Below are positions 1-8,404 of a stretch of DNA of 64,000 nt, piece after piece; within the stretch, counting starts at the first letter, position 1; each line of letters starts with the position of its first letter. Location of the stretch: NCBI RefSeq assembly GCF_036227265.1, contig NZ_CP109446.1, forward strand, positions 3,729,001-3,793,000, given 5' to 3'. The position numbers and the translations under genes are program-made. This DNA comes from Streptomyces sp. NBC_01476. GTDB taxonomy: Bacteria; Actinomycetota; Actinomycetes; Streptomycetales; Streptomycetaceae. The notes under the pieces are model-generated. The model saw nothing but the letters and a program-made list of their open reading frames with translations. It was not told the origin of the DNA and did not search any database.

Positions 1-127
1 CACCGTGCGCGTCGACCAGGTGATCCCGGGCGCCCAGGGCTCTGTCTCCATGGACTGGGGGCCAGCCGGGCAGCCGGCGTTCGACACGAACACGTCGAAC
101 GACACGGCGGCGCTCACCGTCAACTGA
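1..127 (+). CDS. C-terminal end of a secreted or surface protein (partial)
   Basis: Only the last 41 codons are inside the window, ending with TGA at 125-127. The readable tail is rich in Thr, Asn, Gly and Asp and ends in AALTVN, a pattern seen in beta-sheet-rich extracellular domains. No family can be named from so little. A strong hairpin follows 18 bases after the stop, supporting a real gene end. Confidence 0.6.
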   Translation, partial: TVRVDQVIPGAQGSVSMDWGPAGQPAFDTNTSNDTAALTVN

Positions 128-145
128 CCCTGCCCGTCCCCGCAC

Positions 146-184
146 CCGGAGGGCCGGTTCCCGCTACGGGAACCGGCCCTCCGG
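146..184 (+). terminator. Perfect 18-bp hairpin terminator
   Basis: The left arm at 146-163 (CCGGAGGGCCGGTTCCCG) pairs perfectly with 167-184 across a CTA loop. It follows the partial gene and faces the convergent ABC exporter gene, so it may work in both directions. There is no U-tract, which is common in Streptomyces terminators. Confidence 0.85.
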
Positions 185-518
185 CCTTGACGGGGTTGGC
201 GGCGTGCCGTCCCGGTAACCGCCCCTGCCCGAGGGCGGTTGTCCGGTGGACGTAAGCGTGGACCTCGCGGGCGTGGAACTTCGCCCCTGGGTCCTGCTTG
301 AGGTACCAAGTTCGCTCCCGGTTGCCTGCGGTGGTCCGCCAGACCTGGAAGTTGGCGCGCGGCCGGGAGCAGTCCTCGGCACTGCGGATCCGGCCGACGT
401 TCCGCTCGGCGAAGGTGGGCAAGCTCCGGCGGCAGCACGGTGGCGTGTGCATCGGCCTCGTGCCTCGTGGTGTTCACCGTGCTCCCGCTCTCCAGAGCTG
501 CGTGAAGGGAGCCTACGT
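185..518. other. Intergenic, no gene seen
   Basis: This stretch lies between the terminator and the end of the convergent ABC gene. The open frames here show no recognisable protein pattern and look like high-G+C noise. Confidence 0.5.
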
Positions 519-2531
519 TCAGAAGAGGACGGCGTCCTGGTGGTGCGGGGGACGGGTGGACTGCGTGGGGATCGTGGTGGGTTCGCGGTCGTTCTGCAGG
601 ACCCACAGATCGTGGAAGAGGCCGGGTTCGTCGCGGAGTTGGGTGAAGGTGCCGTACTGGACGAGGCGGCCCTTGTCGAGGACGGCGATCTTGTCGGCGA
701 CGGTGACGTTGGTCAGGCGGTGGGTGACGAGCACGACGGCCCGGTCGGCGGCGAGTTCGCGCAGGCCGGTGAAGATGCGGTGTTCGGCGCGGGGGTCGAG
801 GGCCGCCGTGGGTTCGTCCAGGACGAGCAGGCCGGCGTCGCGGTGGAAGGCGCGGGCCAGGGCGACGCGCTGCCACTGGCCGCCGGAGAGTTCCTGGCCG
901 CCCCACCATTCACGGGCCAGCAGGGTGTCCAGACCGGAGCGCAGCGCGGTGATCACCTCGTCGGCGCCGGAGGAGTAGGCCGCCGCACGGACCGCGTCGT
1001 CGGCGTCGGCGGCAGCACCGTCGTCGGCGTCGGTGCCTCGTTTACGGGGCTGGCCCAGGGTGATGTTCTCGCGGGCGGTCAGCGGCCACTTCGCGTACTC
1101 CTGCGGTACGACGGCGACGCGGGACCAGGCAGCCTGTGCGTCCAGCGTACGGATGTCGGTACCGTCCCAGGTGATGCTGCCGCCGGTGGGGAGGTAGAGG
1201 GCGGACAGGAGCTTGCTGAGGGTGGTCTTGCCCGAGCCGTTCTCCCCTACCAGGGCGAGGACTTCGCCCCGCCGTACCTCCAAGGTGACGCCCTCCAGCG
1301 CCGGTTGGTCGGCGTGGGGATAGCGGTAGGTGAGGCGGTCGGCGCGCACGACCGCAGGGCCGGTGGGGATGACGTCGCCCCGGTCGATACGGTGGCCGCC
1401 GGCCTCGTCGAGGAAGTCGGACCAGTCGTCGAGATACATCCCCGTGCGGAAGATGATCGCCCCGTAGCCGATGATGCCGTGCAGCCCCATCGCGACCGAA
1501 CGCAGCGCGAACGTCGCGGTTCCGGCCGAGGCGACCGAGATGCGGCCGGTACTGATCAGGAAGAGCAGCGCCCCCCAGACCGCCCCCGCGGCCAGGCCGC
1601 CGGCCAGGCTCCCCAGCAGCGACATCTTCGCCGAGGCCCACGTCGCACGGTCCGTAGTGGCGTCGACCCGGGCTCCCGCGGCCCGGTACTTGCCCAGCAG
1701 GAAACCGGCCATGGTTCCGGAGCGGATCTGGTCGGCGTTCTGCTTGTCGACCAGATACCAGCGCAGGTTGCCGAGCAGCCTCCGGTCCTTCATGGTCTCC
1801 AGCGACGCCAGATACGTCAGCCGCGCGCCGCGCACTCCCGCGATCGCCTGCGGCAGCGCCGCGAGCACCAGTAGCGGCAGGAGCACCGGGTGGACGGCGG
1901 TGAGTACGGCCGCCGCGGCGATGAGAGAGGCGGCTGCCGCCAGGATGTTCTGCGACTGGTTGAGCATGTCCTGGGAGACCTCGACACCCCGGTCCGCGGC
2001 GTCCCAGCGGTCGTTGAAGCCCGGGTGGTCGTAGGCGGTCAGCTCCGCGTGGGTCGCCGCGTCGAGCAGCCGCAGCTCCGCCTCGCGGGAGATCCGCGGG
2101 GCCAGGCGCGTGGAAAGTCCGCCGATCGCGATGCCGAGCACCGCCCGCACGCCGGCCGCCGACGCGAGGAGCAACAGCGACGGCGCGGCTTGGTGGAGGC
2201 GTTCGGTGATGTGGCCGGACGCGATGATCGCGGTGATCGTGCCGGTCACCGCCAGCAGCCCCAGCGCCTCCAGGACTCCCGACACGACCTGGCAGAGCAG
2301 CAGGGCGATGACGGAGTTGCGGTCGACCTGCCAGGCCATGCCCATCGCCCGGCTGATCAGCTGGGGCAGGCGGCGGGCCATCGTACGTAAGGTGATGGCG
2401 TGGCCGGCGTCCGGTCGGCGGTCGCCCGGGATTTCCCAGCGGAGTTCCTCGGTTACGGGTTGCTTGTCTTTGCCCATTGCGCCCGCGGGGGTGGTGCCTT
2501 GCGCCTCGGGTGCGGCTGCGTGTTCGGTCAT
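519..2531 (-). CDS. ABC transporter, fused permease and ATPase
   Basis: A 670-residue half-transporter of the exporter type. An N-terminal membrane domain of about 350 residues is followed by a nucleotide-binding domain with Walker A (GENGSGKTT, about residue 427), the signature LSGGQ (about 543) and Walker B followed by DEPTAALD (about 567). Such proteins usually dimerise in the membrane and export a peptide or small molecule; the substrate is not evident. The start ATG at 2531 was chosen because MTEHAAAP begins the natural N-terminus and a GAGG lies just upstream. The frame stays open farther upstream, but that part reads as non-coding. No partner gene is adjacent on the same strand. A 16-bp tandem duplication lies just upstream of the start. 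Confidence 0.9.
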   Translation of the reverse strand: MTEHAAAPEAQGTTPAGAMGKDKQPVTEELRWEIPGDRRPDAGHAITLRTMARRLPQLISRAMGMAWQVDRNSVIALLLCQVVSGVLEALGLLAVTGTITAIIASGHITERLHQAAPSLLLLASAAGVRAVLGIAIGGLSTRLAPRISREAELRLLDAATHAELTAYDHPGFNDRWDAADRGVEVSQDMLNQSQNILAAAASLIAAAAVLTAVHPVLLPLLVLAALPQAIAGVRGARLTYLASLETMKDRRLLGNLRWYLVDKQNADQIRSGTMAGFLLGKYRAAGARVDATTDRATWASAKMSLLGSLAGGLAAGAVWGALLFLISTGRISVASAGTATFALRSVAMGLHGIIGYGAIIFRTGMYLDDWSDFLDEAGGHRIDRGDVIPTGPAVVRADRLTYRYPHADQPALEGVTLEVRRGEVLALVGENGSGKTTLSKLLSALYLPTGGSITWDGTDIRTLDAQAAWSRVAVVPQEYAKWPLTARENITLGQPRKRGTDADDGAAADADDAVRAAAYSSGADEVITALRSGLDTLLAREWWGGQELSGGQWQRVALARAFHRDAGLLVLDEPTAALDPRAEHRIFTGLRELAADRAVVLVTHRLTNVTVADKIAVLDKGRLVQYGTFTQLRDEPGLFHDLWVLQNDREPTTIPTQSTRPPHHQDAVLF

Positions 2532-2549
2532 GGGGCCTCTGCCTTCGGT

Positions 2550-2581
2550 GACGTGGCGGTCATGAGACGTGGCGGTCATGA
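2550..2581. repeat. Exact 16-bp tandem duplication upstream of the ABC gene
   Basis: GACGTGGCGGTCATGA occurs twice with no gap (2550-2565 and 2566-2581), 18 bases before the ABC start. Each copy carries an ATG on the minus strand, so the duplication offers alternative starts. Function unknown. Confidence 0.8.
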
Positions 2582-3341
2582 GCCGGGGGAACCGGTGCTC
2601 GATGTGGTCCCCTGGTGAGGGCGGCCTACGGCGTGGCGCTTGTCTTCCCTCCTCGCCGCTCGTCGGCACCGGCCCGCCGACGATCGAACGGTGGACCCGG
2701 AGCCCCCGGTTGCCGGTTCCTTCGCTTCTGCGCTGTCCATCCGGCGTACCCCTCCAGCACAAAGGAGCACCAGGAGTAACGAATCGGGCTGCTTCCCCGC
2801 CTTCACAGAGCGCCGGTGACCAGCCGTGGAGCCCGAGACTGCCGTACCTCTCCCCGTCGGGAGAAGGGCGCGTTTGCGGCGCCTTGGAGCGATGTCCTAC
2901 GTCGAAGAACCCCTCAGTCCCCTTCGAGGTCGGTGACCCGCCTGGCCGCGGCATCGCACTCGATCCGCCCGGCGGTGGGGCGTAGCGGCCGACCGGGTCC
3001 TTCCCGAAGAGCCTGGCGGCGCCAGCGCTCCCCCGACGGGGGTCAGGGCCGCATCGCGCGGGGCCGACAGACAAGCGGCGCGTCGGTGGCCTGGTACGCG
3101 CTGCCCATCACGGCTGCGGGCGGCCGGAGTTCGTGCTGGATGCCGTGGCGGCAGCCGGGGAGTACGACCGCGGTGGCCATGTCGCCCGAAAGCCAAGCAC
3201 TCGGACCACAAGGAAATCGTGATCGTCACAGGCGGGCGTATGCCTGGGGGCAAGGAGAGTGGTCCACAGGGGCGCCAGGGCTTGGCGGGACGGGCGTTGT
3301 TACTCTGGATGTCCGGGTGCTCACCGGACGCAGGGGGGATC
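2582..3341. other. Intergenic region between divergent ABC and toxin cassette
   Basis: No convincing gene is seen. It separates the leftward ABC gene from the rightward toxin operon and probably holds both promoters. I could not assign clear -35/-10 pairs. The open minus frame across it lacks conserved features. Confidence 0.4.
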
Positions 3342-3662
3342 TTGAGCGATCTGACGGCGGACACCAAGCGCATTCGCGACTGCTCTCGCGAACTGCAGGG
3401 GATCTACGACGAGTTCACCGGCCACGCCAACCCGGCCAACGGCTACTCGCTTGAGGAGCTGGGAGATTCCCGAATAGCCGGCGCCTTCCACTCCTTCGGC
3501 AGCAACTGGAAGATTCACCGGGAGCACCTGGCCGATCGGATCAGGACGCTCGGGGTCGCCACGGAGGACGCGGCGGACACGTACGACGGAGTGGACAAGG
3601 CCCTGGCCGATGCGCTGCGCCGGCAGGACGCCGCGGCGAAGCGGCAGGGACCACCGGAGTGA
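3342..3662 (+). CDS. WXG100-like small helical protein of a T7SS toxin cassette
   Basis: A 106-residue, mostly helical, charged protein with a central W (FGSNWKIHREHL) in a helix-turn-helix-like layout reminiscent of WXG100/ESX partners. The start is TTG at 3342, preceded by AGGGGG at good distance; the upstream part of the open frame is not protein-like. Its TGA overlaps the GTG of the next gene (GTGA), so the two are translationally coupled. In such cassettes the small protein usually helps present the large toxin for type VII secretion; that role is inferred from context. It has no detectable enzyme motif. Confidence 0.7.
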   Translation: MSDLTADTKRIRDCSRELQGIYDEFTGHANPANGYSLEELGDSRIAGAFHSFGSNWKIHREHLADRIRTLGVATEDAADTYDGVDKALADALRRQDAAAKRQGPPE

Positions 3663-5086
3663 GGCGGCCGCCCGCCCATGAGTGGGCGGTGCTCGACGAG
3701 GACGGCGACCCGGTGCCTGGCGACCCGGATGCCGTCGCCCTGCTCGGGACGGCGCTCCGGGAGACCGCTGAACGCATCTGGCGTCAGGCAGGTGAGATCA
3801 AGGCCCTGGCTTCGGTGGAATCGTGGAAGTCCGAAGCCGCCGACCGCTTCCGGGACGCGGCGGGGGACGCCGCGGACACGCTGCGCAAGGCGTACCACCG
3901 CTATCACGCAGCCGCCCAAGCCATGGGCTGTCAGGTCCGCGAGGGGAACGAGACGGACTGGGCGAGCGCTCTCGAGCAGGCCCAGAAGATGGCGGACAAG
4001 GCGCTCAAGGACGCACAGACCGCCGACGCGGATCACAAGACCGCGGTGGCGAAGATCGCCGCGCTGCCGAAGGACACCGACCCGTCGGATCCGACCTTGA
4101 CCGGTCTCCAGAAACAGCAGCAGTCCGCCTCAACCGCACTCGGGGCCGCGAAGTCCGCGCTGCGGGCCGCGAAGGACGTACGGGACAACGCCGCCGACTC
4201 CGCCGCGCAGCACATCCATCGGGCCATCACCCACGACGGTCTGCACGACAGCCGGTGGGACAAAGTGCGCCACTCCGTGGGAGACGCCCTCTCCGACGTG
4301 GGTCACACGCTGGAGGATGCCGACGAGACCGCCCTGACGGACCTCGCCTCGATCGGCAACGCGATGGCCCACGACGCGGGCGCCGTGATGGAGATTCTCG
4401 GGGGCATCGGGCTGGCCACGCTCGGTGCCGGCGGTGAGGCCGGCGGGATCGTTCTCGATGCCACGGGCATCGGCGCGCTTCTCGGTGTACCGACAGCTGC
4501 GGTGTCGGCGACGGCCATTGCGGGCGGGCTGAGCCTGGCGGGCCTCGGCGCAAGCACGATCGCCCACGATGCGGCGGGCCCTGACCGCGTGAACATGTCC
4601 TCCGACGGCGGTTCCGGCGGAGGCGGCGACTGGGATCCCTCCGCGGTCGCATCGCGCACCGGCCCTTCGAACGAGCCCGACCCCAGTGCCACGCCACGCG
4701 GCCGTCGCACGCCGATCAACGACAGCGACGCCCCGGAGAACAAGCTGGCGCTGCAGCGCGAGAACGAAACGGCCGATACCCTGTCCAAATCGGGGTACGA
4801 CGTCGAGCAGAACCCCAGCATTCCCGGGAACAAGAATCCCGACTATCGTGTCGAGGGCCAGGTTTTCGACAACGTCGCACCCTCCACAGGAAATCCCCGC
4901 AACATCGCCGGCAGAATCTCCCAGAAGGTGGAGGACGGCCAGACCGACCGCGTTGTGGTGAATCTCGCCGACAGCTCAGCGGCCGTCGGAAAGCTGCGCT
5001 CCCAGCTGCACGACTGGCCGATCGAAGGACTGAAAGAGGTCATCGTCATCGACAAGCAGGGCAACGTACTTCACCTGTACCCGTAG
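3659..5086 (+). CDS. Polymorphic toxin: T7SS-signal N-terminus with CdiA-type tRNase C-terminus
   Basis: A 475-residue protein in three parts. Residues 1-90 resemble the putative T7SS secretion-signal domain (GDPDAVALLGTALRETAE, then W and helical repeats). Residues about 90-300 hold a long helical stretch and an Ala/Gly-rich hydrophobic segment. The last 120 residues resemble the CdiA C-terminal tRNase family: NPDYRVEG, VFD, a Lys in the ISQKVEDGQTDRVVVNL region, and the ending LKEVIVID. A flexible Gly/Ser/Pro-rich linker precedes the toxin tip. This is the usual layout of a secreted toxin whose tip can be swapped. The next gene encodes the likely immunity protein. tRNA cleavage is inferred from family resemblance only. 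Confidence 0.8.
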   Translation: MRRPPAHEWAVLDEDGDPVPGDPDAVALLGTALRETAERIWRQAGEIKALASVESWKSEAADRFRDAAGDAADTLRKAYHRYHAAAQAMGCQVREGNETDWASALEQAQKMADKALKDAQTADADHKTAVAKIAALPKDTDPSDPTLTGLQKQQQSASTALGAAKSALRAAKDVRDNAADSAAQHIHRAITHDGLHDSRWDKVRHSVGDALSDVGHTLEDADETALTDLASIGNAMAHDAGAVMEILGGIGLATLGAGGEAGGIVLDATGIGALLGVPTAAVSATAIAGGLSLAGLGASTIAHDAAGPDRVNMSSDGGSGGGGDWDPSAVASRTGPSNEPDPSATPRGRRTPINDSDAPENKLALQRENETADTLSKSGYDVEQNPSIPGNKNPDYRVEGQVFDNVAPSTGNPRNIAGRISQKVEDGQTDRVVVNLADSSAAVGKLRSQLHDWPIEGLKEVIVIDKQGNVLHLYP

Positions 5087-5109
5087 AACCATCGAGACGG
5101 ACACCTGAC

Positions 5110-5592
5110 ATGGCTATTTCCCACAGCTTCAGTATCGCCACAGCAATGCCGCCGGGAGACGTCGCGCACGCGCTGAAGACCATCGGCGGCGACGCCGGCC
5201 TCTTCACGGCGGCGGTCACGCCCGAGTCGCTGCTCGACCCGGGGGCGGTCTCGGAGCGCGGCACGTGGATCAGGGTCGTCGCCACCCGCCCCCAGCCGTG
5301 GAGTCCGGTGGTCACGGACCTCGGGATCATGCCGAGCGTGCGGGTCGCGTTCGTCTTCGACAAGGAAGCGGACCTGTCCGGCCAGGAGGATGACGTCATC
5401 ACGGTGGTGGCCGGTTTGCTGCGGCAAGTCCCCGGGGACGCCGTACTGCTGTTCCACGACGAGACCATCTGGCTGCTGCGGCGCGGTGACGACCTGAGTC
5501 TGAACGAAAGAAACGACCTCTGGCCTCCGCGGCGCCTGGCTGTCGTAAGTCAGCCCTACCGCCGCGCCACACATGCTTTTTCCGAGGAGTGA
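5110..5592 (+). CDS. SitI3-type immunity protein
   Basis: A 160-residue protein starting at ATG 5110, 23 bases after the toxin stop. It resembles the SitI3 immunity family: MAISHSF start, the segment DDVITVVAGLLRQVPGDAVL, and RNDLWPPRRLAVV near the end. Its position directly after the toxin tip is where the cognate immunity gene sits in polymorphic toxin loci. It would bind and neutralise the CdiA-type tRNase in the producer and its kin. Specific pairing with this toxin is inferred from adjacency. Confidence 0.7.
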   Translation: MAISHSFSIATAMPPGDVAHALKTIGGDAGLFTAAVTPESLLDPGAVSERGTWIRVVATRPQPWSPVVTDLGIMPSVRVAFVFDKEADLSGQEDDVITVVAGLLRQVPGDAVLLFHDETIWLLRRGDDLSLNERNDLWPPRRLAVVSQPYRRATHAFSEE

Positions 5593-5614
5593 GGGTGGAG
5601 GAGGCTTCGGATCA

Positions 5615-6100
5615 ATGAGCGCCGACGGCATATCCGTATCTGGCAGGTCTTCCGCGCCGCGCCCCGGCACGACATCCTATGTGCGGTTCAGAACCGGCTC
5701 CTCGCATTACGCCGCCGGTGCCGGTGCCGGTGCCGGTGCCAGTGCCGGTGTCGCTGTCACTGTCGGGCTGTGGCGGCCCGACGGCCGTGTCGCCGGCCTG
5801 TTCCTCGGCCATGCGGAATTGTTCGCCGATCTGCTCGGCGTTCCTTCGGGAATCGGCGATGTCATCAATGACGAGTGCAGCGTGGACGATTCCGTTCTCG
5901 AAGCGTTCTGTGCGGCTTCCCTCGCCGAATACGGTGCGACGGATCAGGGGATCCAGCGCACGCTGACCGTGGGGTTCATCGCCACGGCCCTGGTACTCCT
6001 CGACCGTGCGGGACGCCCCGTGCCTACGACTGTGGCGACCGAACAACGGGCCGCCTGGGCCGCTCTGCGCGACCAGCACGCGGCTGTCATGCCGCGCTGA
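5615..6100 (+). CDS. DUF6086 family protein in the toxin cassette
   Basis: A 161-residue protein. The core (LFLGHAELFADLLGVPSGIG, then NDEC and GFIATALVLLDRAG) matches the Streptomyces DUF6086 pattern. ATG 5615 was chosen because GGAGG lies upstream. The N-terminus holds a run of Gly-Ala repeats encoded by about six hexamers of the type GGTGCC, prone to slippage, so length may vary among strains. Position after the immunity gene suggests a second immunity or accessory protein; no biochemical role is known to me. Confidence 0.65.
   Translation: MSADGISVSGRSSAPRPGTTSYVRFRTGSSHYAAGAGAGAGASAGVAVTVGLWRPDGRVAGLFLGHAELFADLLGVPSGIGDVINDECSVDDSVLEAFCAASLAEYGATDQGIQRTLTVGFIATALVLLDRAGRPVPTTVATEQRAAWAALRDQHAAVMPR
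5714..5750. repeat. GGTGCC hexanucleotide repeat inside the DUF6086 gene
   Basis: Five to six near-perfect copies of GGTGCC encode an Ala-Gly tract. Because the unit is six bases, expansion or loss would keep the frame and only change tract length. Confidence 0.85.
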
Positions 6101-6389
6101 GCGACCGGGAAGAGCGGCACCGCGACGCCCGGGCGACCGAACTCCCGGCCCGGAGAGGGGGATCCGGGGTCCTGGCGCGTTGGGGCCGTGGTGTTCGCGG
6201 TGGGTGCTGTTCGGCAACACCGCCTCTGACCGGGGCGGATGAGCCGGGTCCTCACGCTGACGCACTCGCTCGACGCCCCGTTCGAAAGCGGCGGGAAACG
6301 GTCTGGTCGTACAACCACCGCCTGCTCTCATGCATCTCACATCCTGTGCGACCGCCCGCGGGGCAGCCAGGTGTTCAAAAGGGGACTCA

Positions 6390-8201
6390 GTGAGCAGTGC
6401 CGGAAGATCCCGTCCGGCTGCCGCGGCCGCGGTCGTGGTCACGCTGGCGGGCGGTCTCGTCGCGGGCGTCACCTCGGGGGCGTCGGCGGCCTCGGCGGCC
6501 TCGGCGGCAGCGTCGTCGTGCGCGACGAACACCTACACCCGGCAGTTCTTCGCCAACGCCACGTTCACCGGCACCCCGAAGCGCACCGACTGCGACACCG
6601 CGATCGGCGAGAACTGGGGCAACAACTCCCCCGGCGTGCCCGGCGTCGGCAAGGACAGCTTCGCGGTGCGCTGGAGCGTGAACCGCGACTTCGGCTCCGG
6701 CGGCCCCTTCACCTTCACCGCCTCAGGACAGGACGGCATCCGCGTCTACCTCGACGGCGTACGCACGATCGACCTGTGGAAGAACGTGGCCACCACCGTC
6801 TCCAAAACGGTCAACGTCACCGTCCCCCAAGGCACACACACCCTCCGCGTCGACTACGTCAACTGGAACGGCGCCGCCGCCGTCACCTTCACCTACACGC
6901 CGGGCACGTCCGGCACGTCGGGCCGGGACAACGTCGCCCCGCTCGCGCCCACCGGCGTGAAGGCGGTGTACGACGAGCACGCCGGCTCTGCCACCCTCAC
7001 ATGGGCGCCCAACAAGGAGATGGATCTGGCCTCCTACCCCTACCAGGTGTACCGGCAGATCTATGCCGGCGGCTGGATTCCCATGGGGTCGCTCAACAAG
7101 ACCACGTGGACCGATCCCGACGTGCCGCAGGACGGCAGGCCGCGCCAGTACACCGTCCAGGCCACCGACCGGGTCGGGAACGTCTCCGTGGGAGCCCCCG
7201 TGCTGACGGTCACCCCGCCCGACACCACCACGCCGACGGCGCCCGTCCTCGCCGTCTATCACCGGGTGGGCACCGCCAACTTCCTTGACATCAGCTGGGA
7301 CCAGCCCTCCAACCGCACCCAGTCGGAGCTGCGCGCCGGCGGCACCCTCGCCCTCTACCGCTCCACCGGCGGCACCCTCGGCGGCAGCCCCGAACGCATC
7401 GCCACGGTGACGGCGGCCTCACCTTCGGTCGACGACTACATGGACGAACTCCCGTTCGACGGCACCAGCTACACCTACGCCGCCGTGGTCACCGACGCAG
7501 CGGGCAACGTGTCCCCGATGTCGAAGCCGGTCACGGCGACCCCGGACAGCGTTCCCCCGCCCGCACTCACCGGCCTGACCGCGACACCGCGCGCGGACGG
7601 CGTCGTACTGAGCTGGGACCTCCCCGCCGAGAGCGGCCTGAGCTACGTCGCCGCCCGTGTCGTACGGCGCCCCGACGGCAGCATCTCCTACAACGGCACC
7701 GGCTGCCAGGACGCCGGGACCACCTTTCCCGAAAGGGATGTGCCGAACGCGCTGCTGTGCGCGCGACCTTCGGACGGCGAAACTGTGACCTTCTTCGTCG
7801 CGGCGATCGACCCGTGGGGCAACCACATCGCCTGGAGCGACGCCCCCACCGTCACCGTCACCGAACCCGACAACAGGCCCGACGACGCCCGCGGTGAGCA
7901 AACCGGCCCGCTCACCGTCGTCAAACGGGAAAGCACGGGCAACCTCGGCTACGTGCGATGGACGTGCGACGACGAGGCCCTCTGCGCCGGCGTCGCCGAG
8001 TACGACGTGGACACCTGGAATCCGACCACTCACACCTACACACGGCTCAAAACCGTTGCGGGCTCCAAAGGCCCCCAGTACGAGACGTTCCTGCCGGCGG
8101 CCCTCGGCGACACGACGTACTTCCGGATCACGGCAGTCCTCGCCGACGGCACGATCGCGGCGGTGGTCCACAGCGCGGCGACGCGCGGCTACTCCCTATG
8201 A
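6390..8201 (+). CDS. Secreted PA14 and fibronectin-type-III domain protein
   Basis: 603 residues from GTG 6390, preceded by AAAAGGGG. Residues 1-37 form a signal peptide (basic start, Ala/Val-rich core, ASAAS region). Residues about 48-175 are a PA14-like beta barrel (YTRQFFAN, DGIRVYLDGVRTIDLW, HTLRVDYVNWNG). Three or four FN3-like modules follow, each beginning with a D-x-x-P-P/T-A-P phrase and ending in TP. PA14 domains usually bind carbohydrates and FN3 repeats act as spacers in extracellular enzymes, but no catalytic domain is seen. It probably binds a cell wall or plant polymer. It appears to be transcribed alone. Confidence 0.85.
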   Translation: MSSAGRSRPAAAAAVVVTLAGGLVAGVTSGASAASAASAAASSCATNTYTRQFFANATFTGTPKRTDCDTAIGENWGNNSPGVPGVGKDSFAVRWSVNRDFGSGGPFTFTASGQDGIRVYLDGVRTIDLWKNVATTVSKTVNVTVPQGTHTLRVDYVNWNGAAAVTFTYTPGTSGTSGRDNVAPLAPTGVKAVYDEHAGSATLTWAPNKEMDLASYPYQVYRQIYAGGWIPMGSLNKTTWTDPDVPQDGRPRQYTVQATDRVGNVSVGAPVLTVTPPDTTTPTAPVLAVYHRVGTANFLDISWDQPSNRTQSELRAGGTLALYRSTGGTLGGSPERIATVTAASPSVDDYMDELPFDGTSYTYAAVVTDAAGNVSPMSKPVTATPDSVPPPALTGLTATPRADGVVLSWDLPAESGLSYVAARVVRRPDGSISYNGTGCQDAGTTFPERDVPNALLCARPSDGETVTFFVAAIDPWGNHIAWSDAPTVTVTEPDNRPDDARGEQTGPLTVVKRESTGNLGYVRWTCDDEALCAGVAEYDVDTWNPTTHTYTRLKTVAGSKGPQYETFLPAALGDTTYFRITAVLADGTIAAVVHSAATRGYSL

Positions 8202-8404
8202 GGGCGGGGGCCGTTGCCGGCCCTGAGCGCCGCGGATGGCCGCGCCGATCACACGTGATCCCGCACCGGTCCCGTACCGATCACGCGCCGGACGGAGCAG
8301 ATGACCTGCCTGCCGTCCGCGGCGGGCGCCGCGGAGGTCTTCACCCGTGCGCGGTCCCGCTCCTCTCGGGTCGCGCGCCGGCAGGCGGTCCGGCTCTCCC
8401 CCCG

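Noticed and set aside
246-1874. Plus-strand 542-codon frame opposite the ABC gene
   Set aside because: Antisense shadow caused by high G+C; the minus strand carries the conserved ABC motifs.
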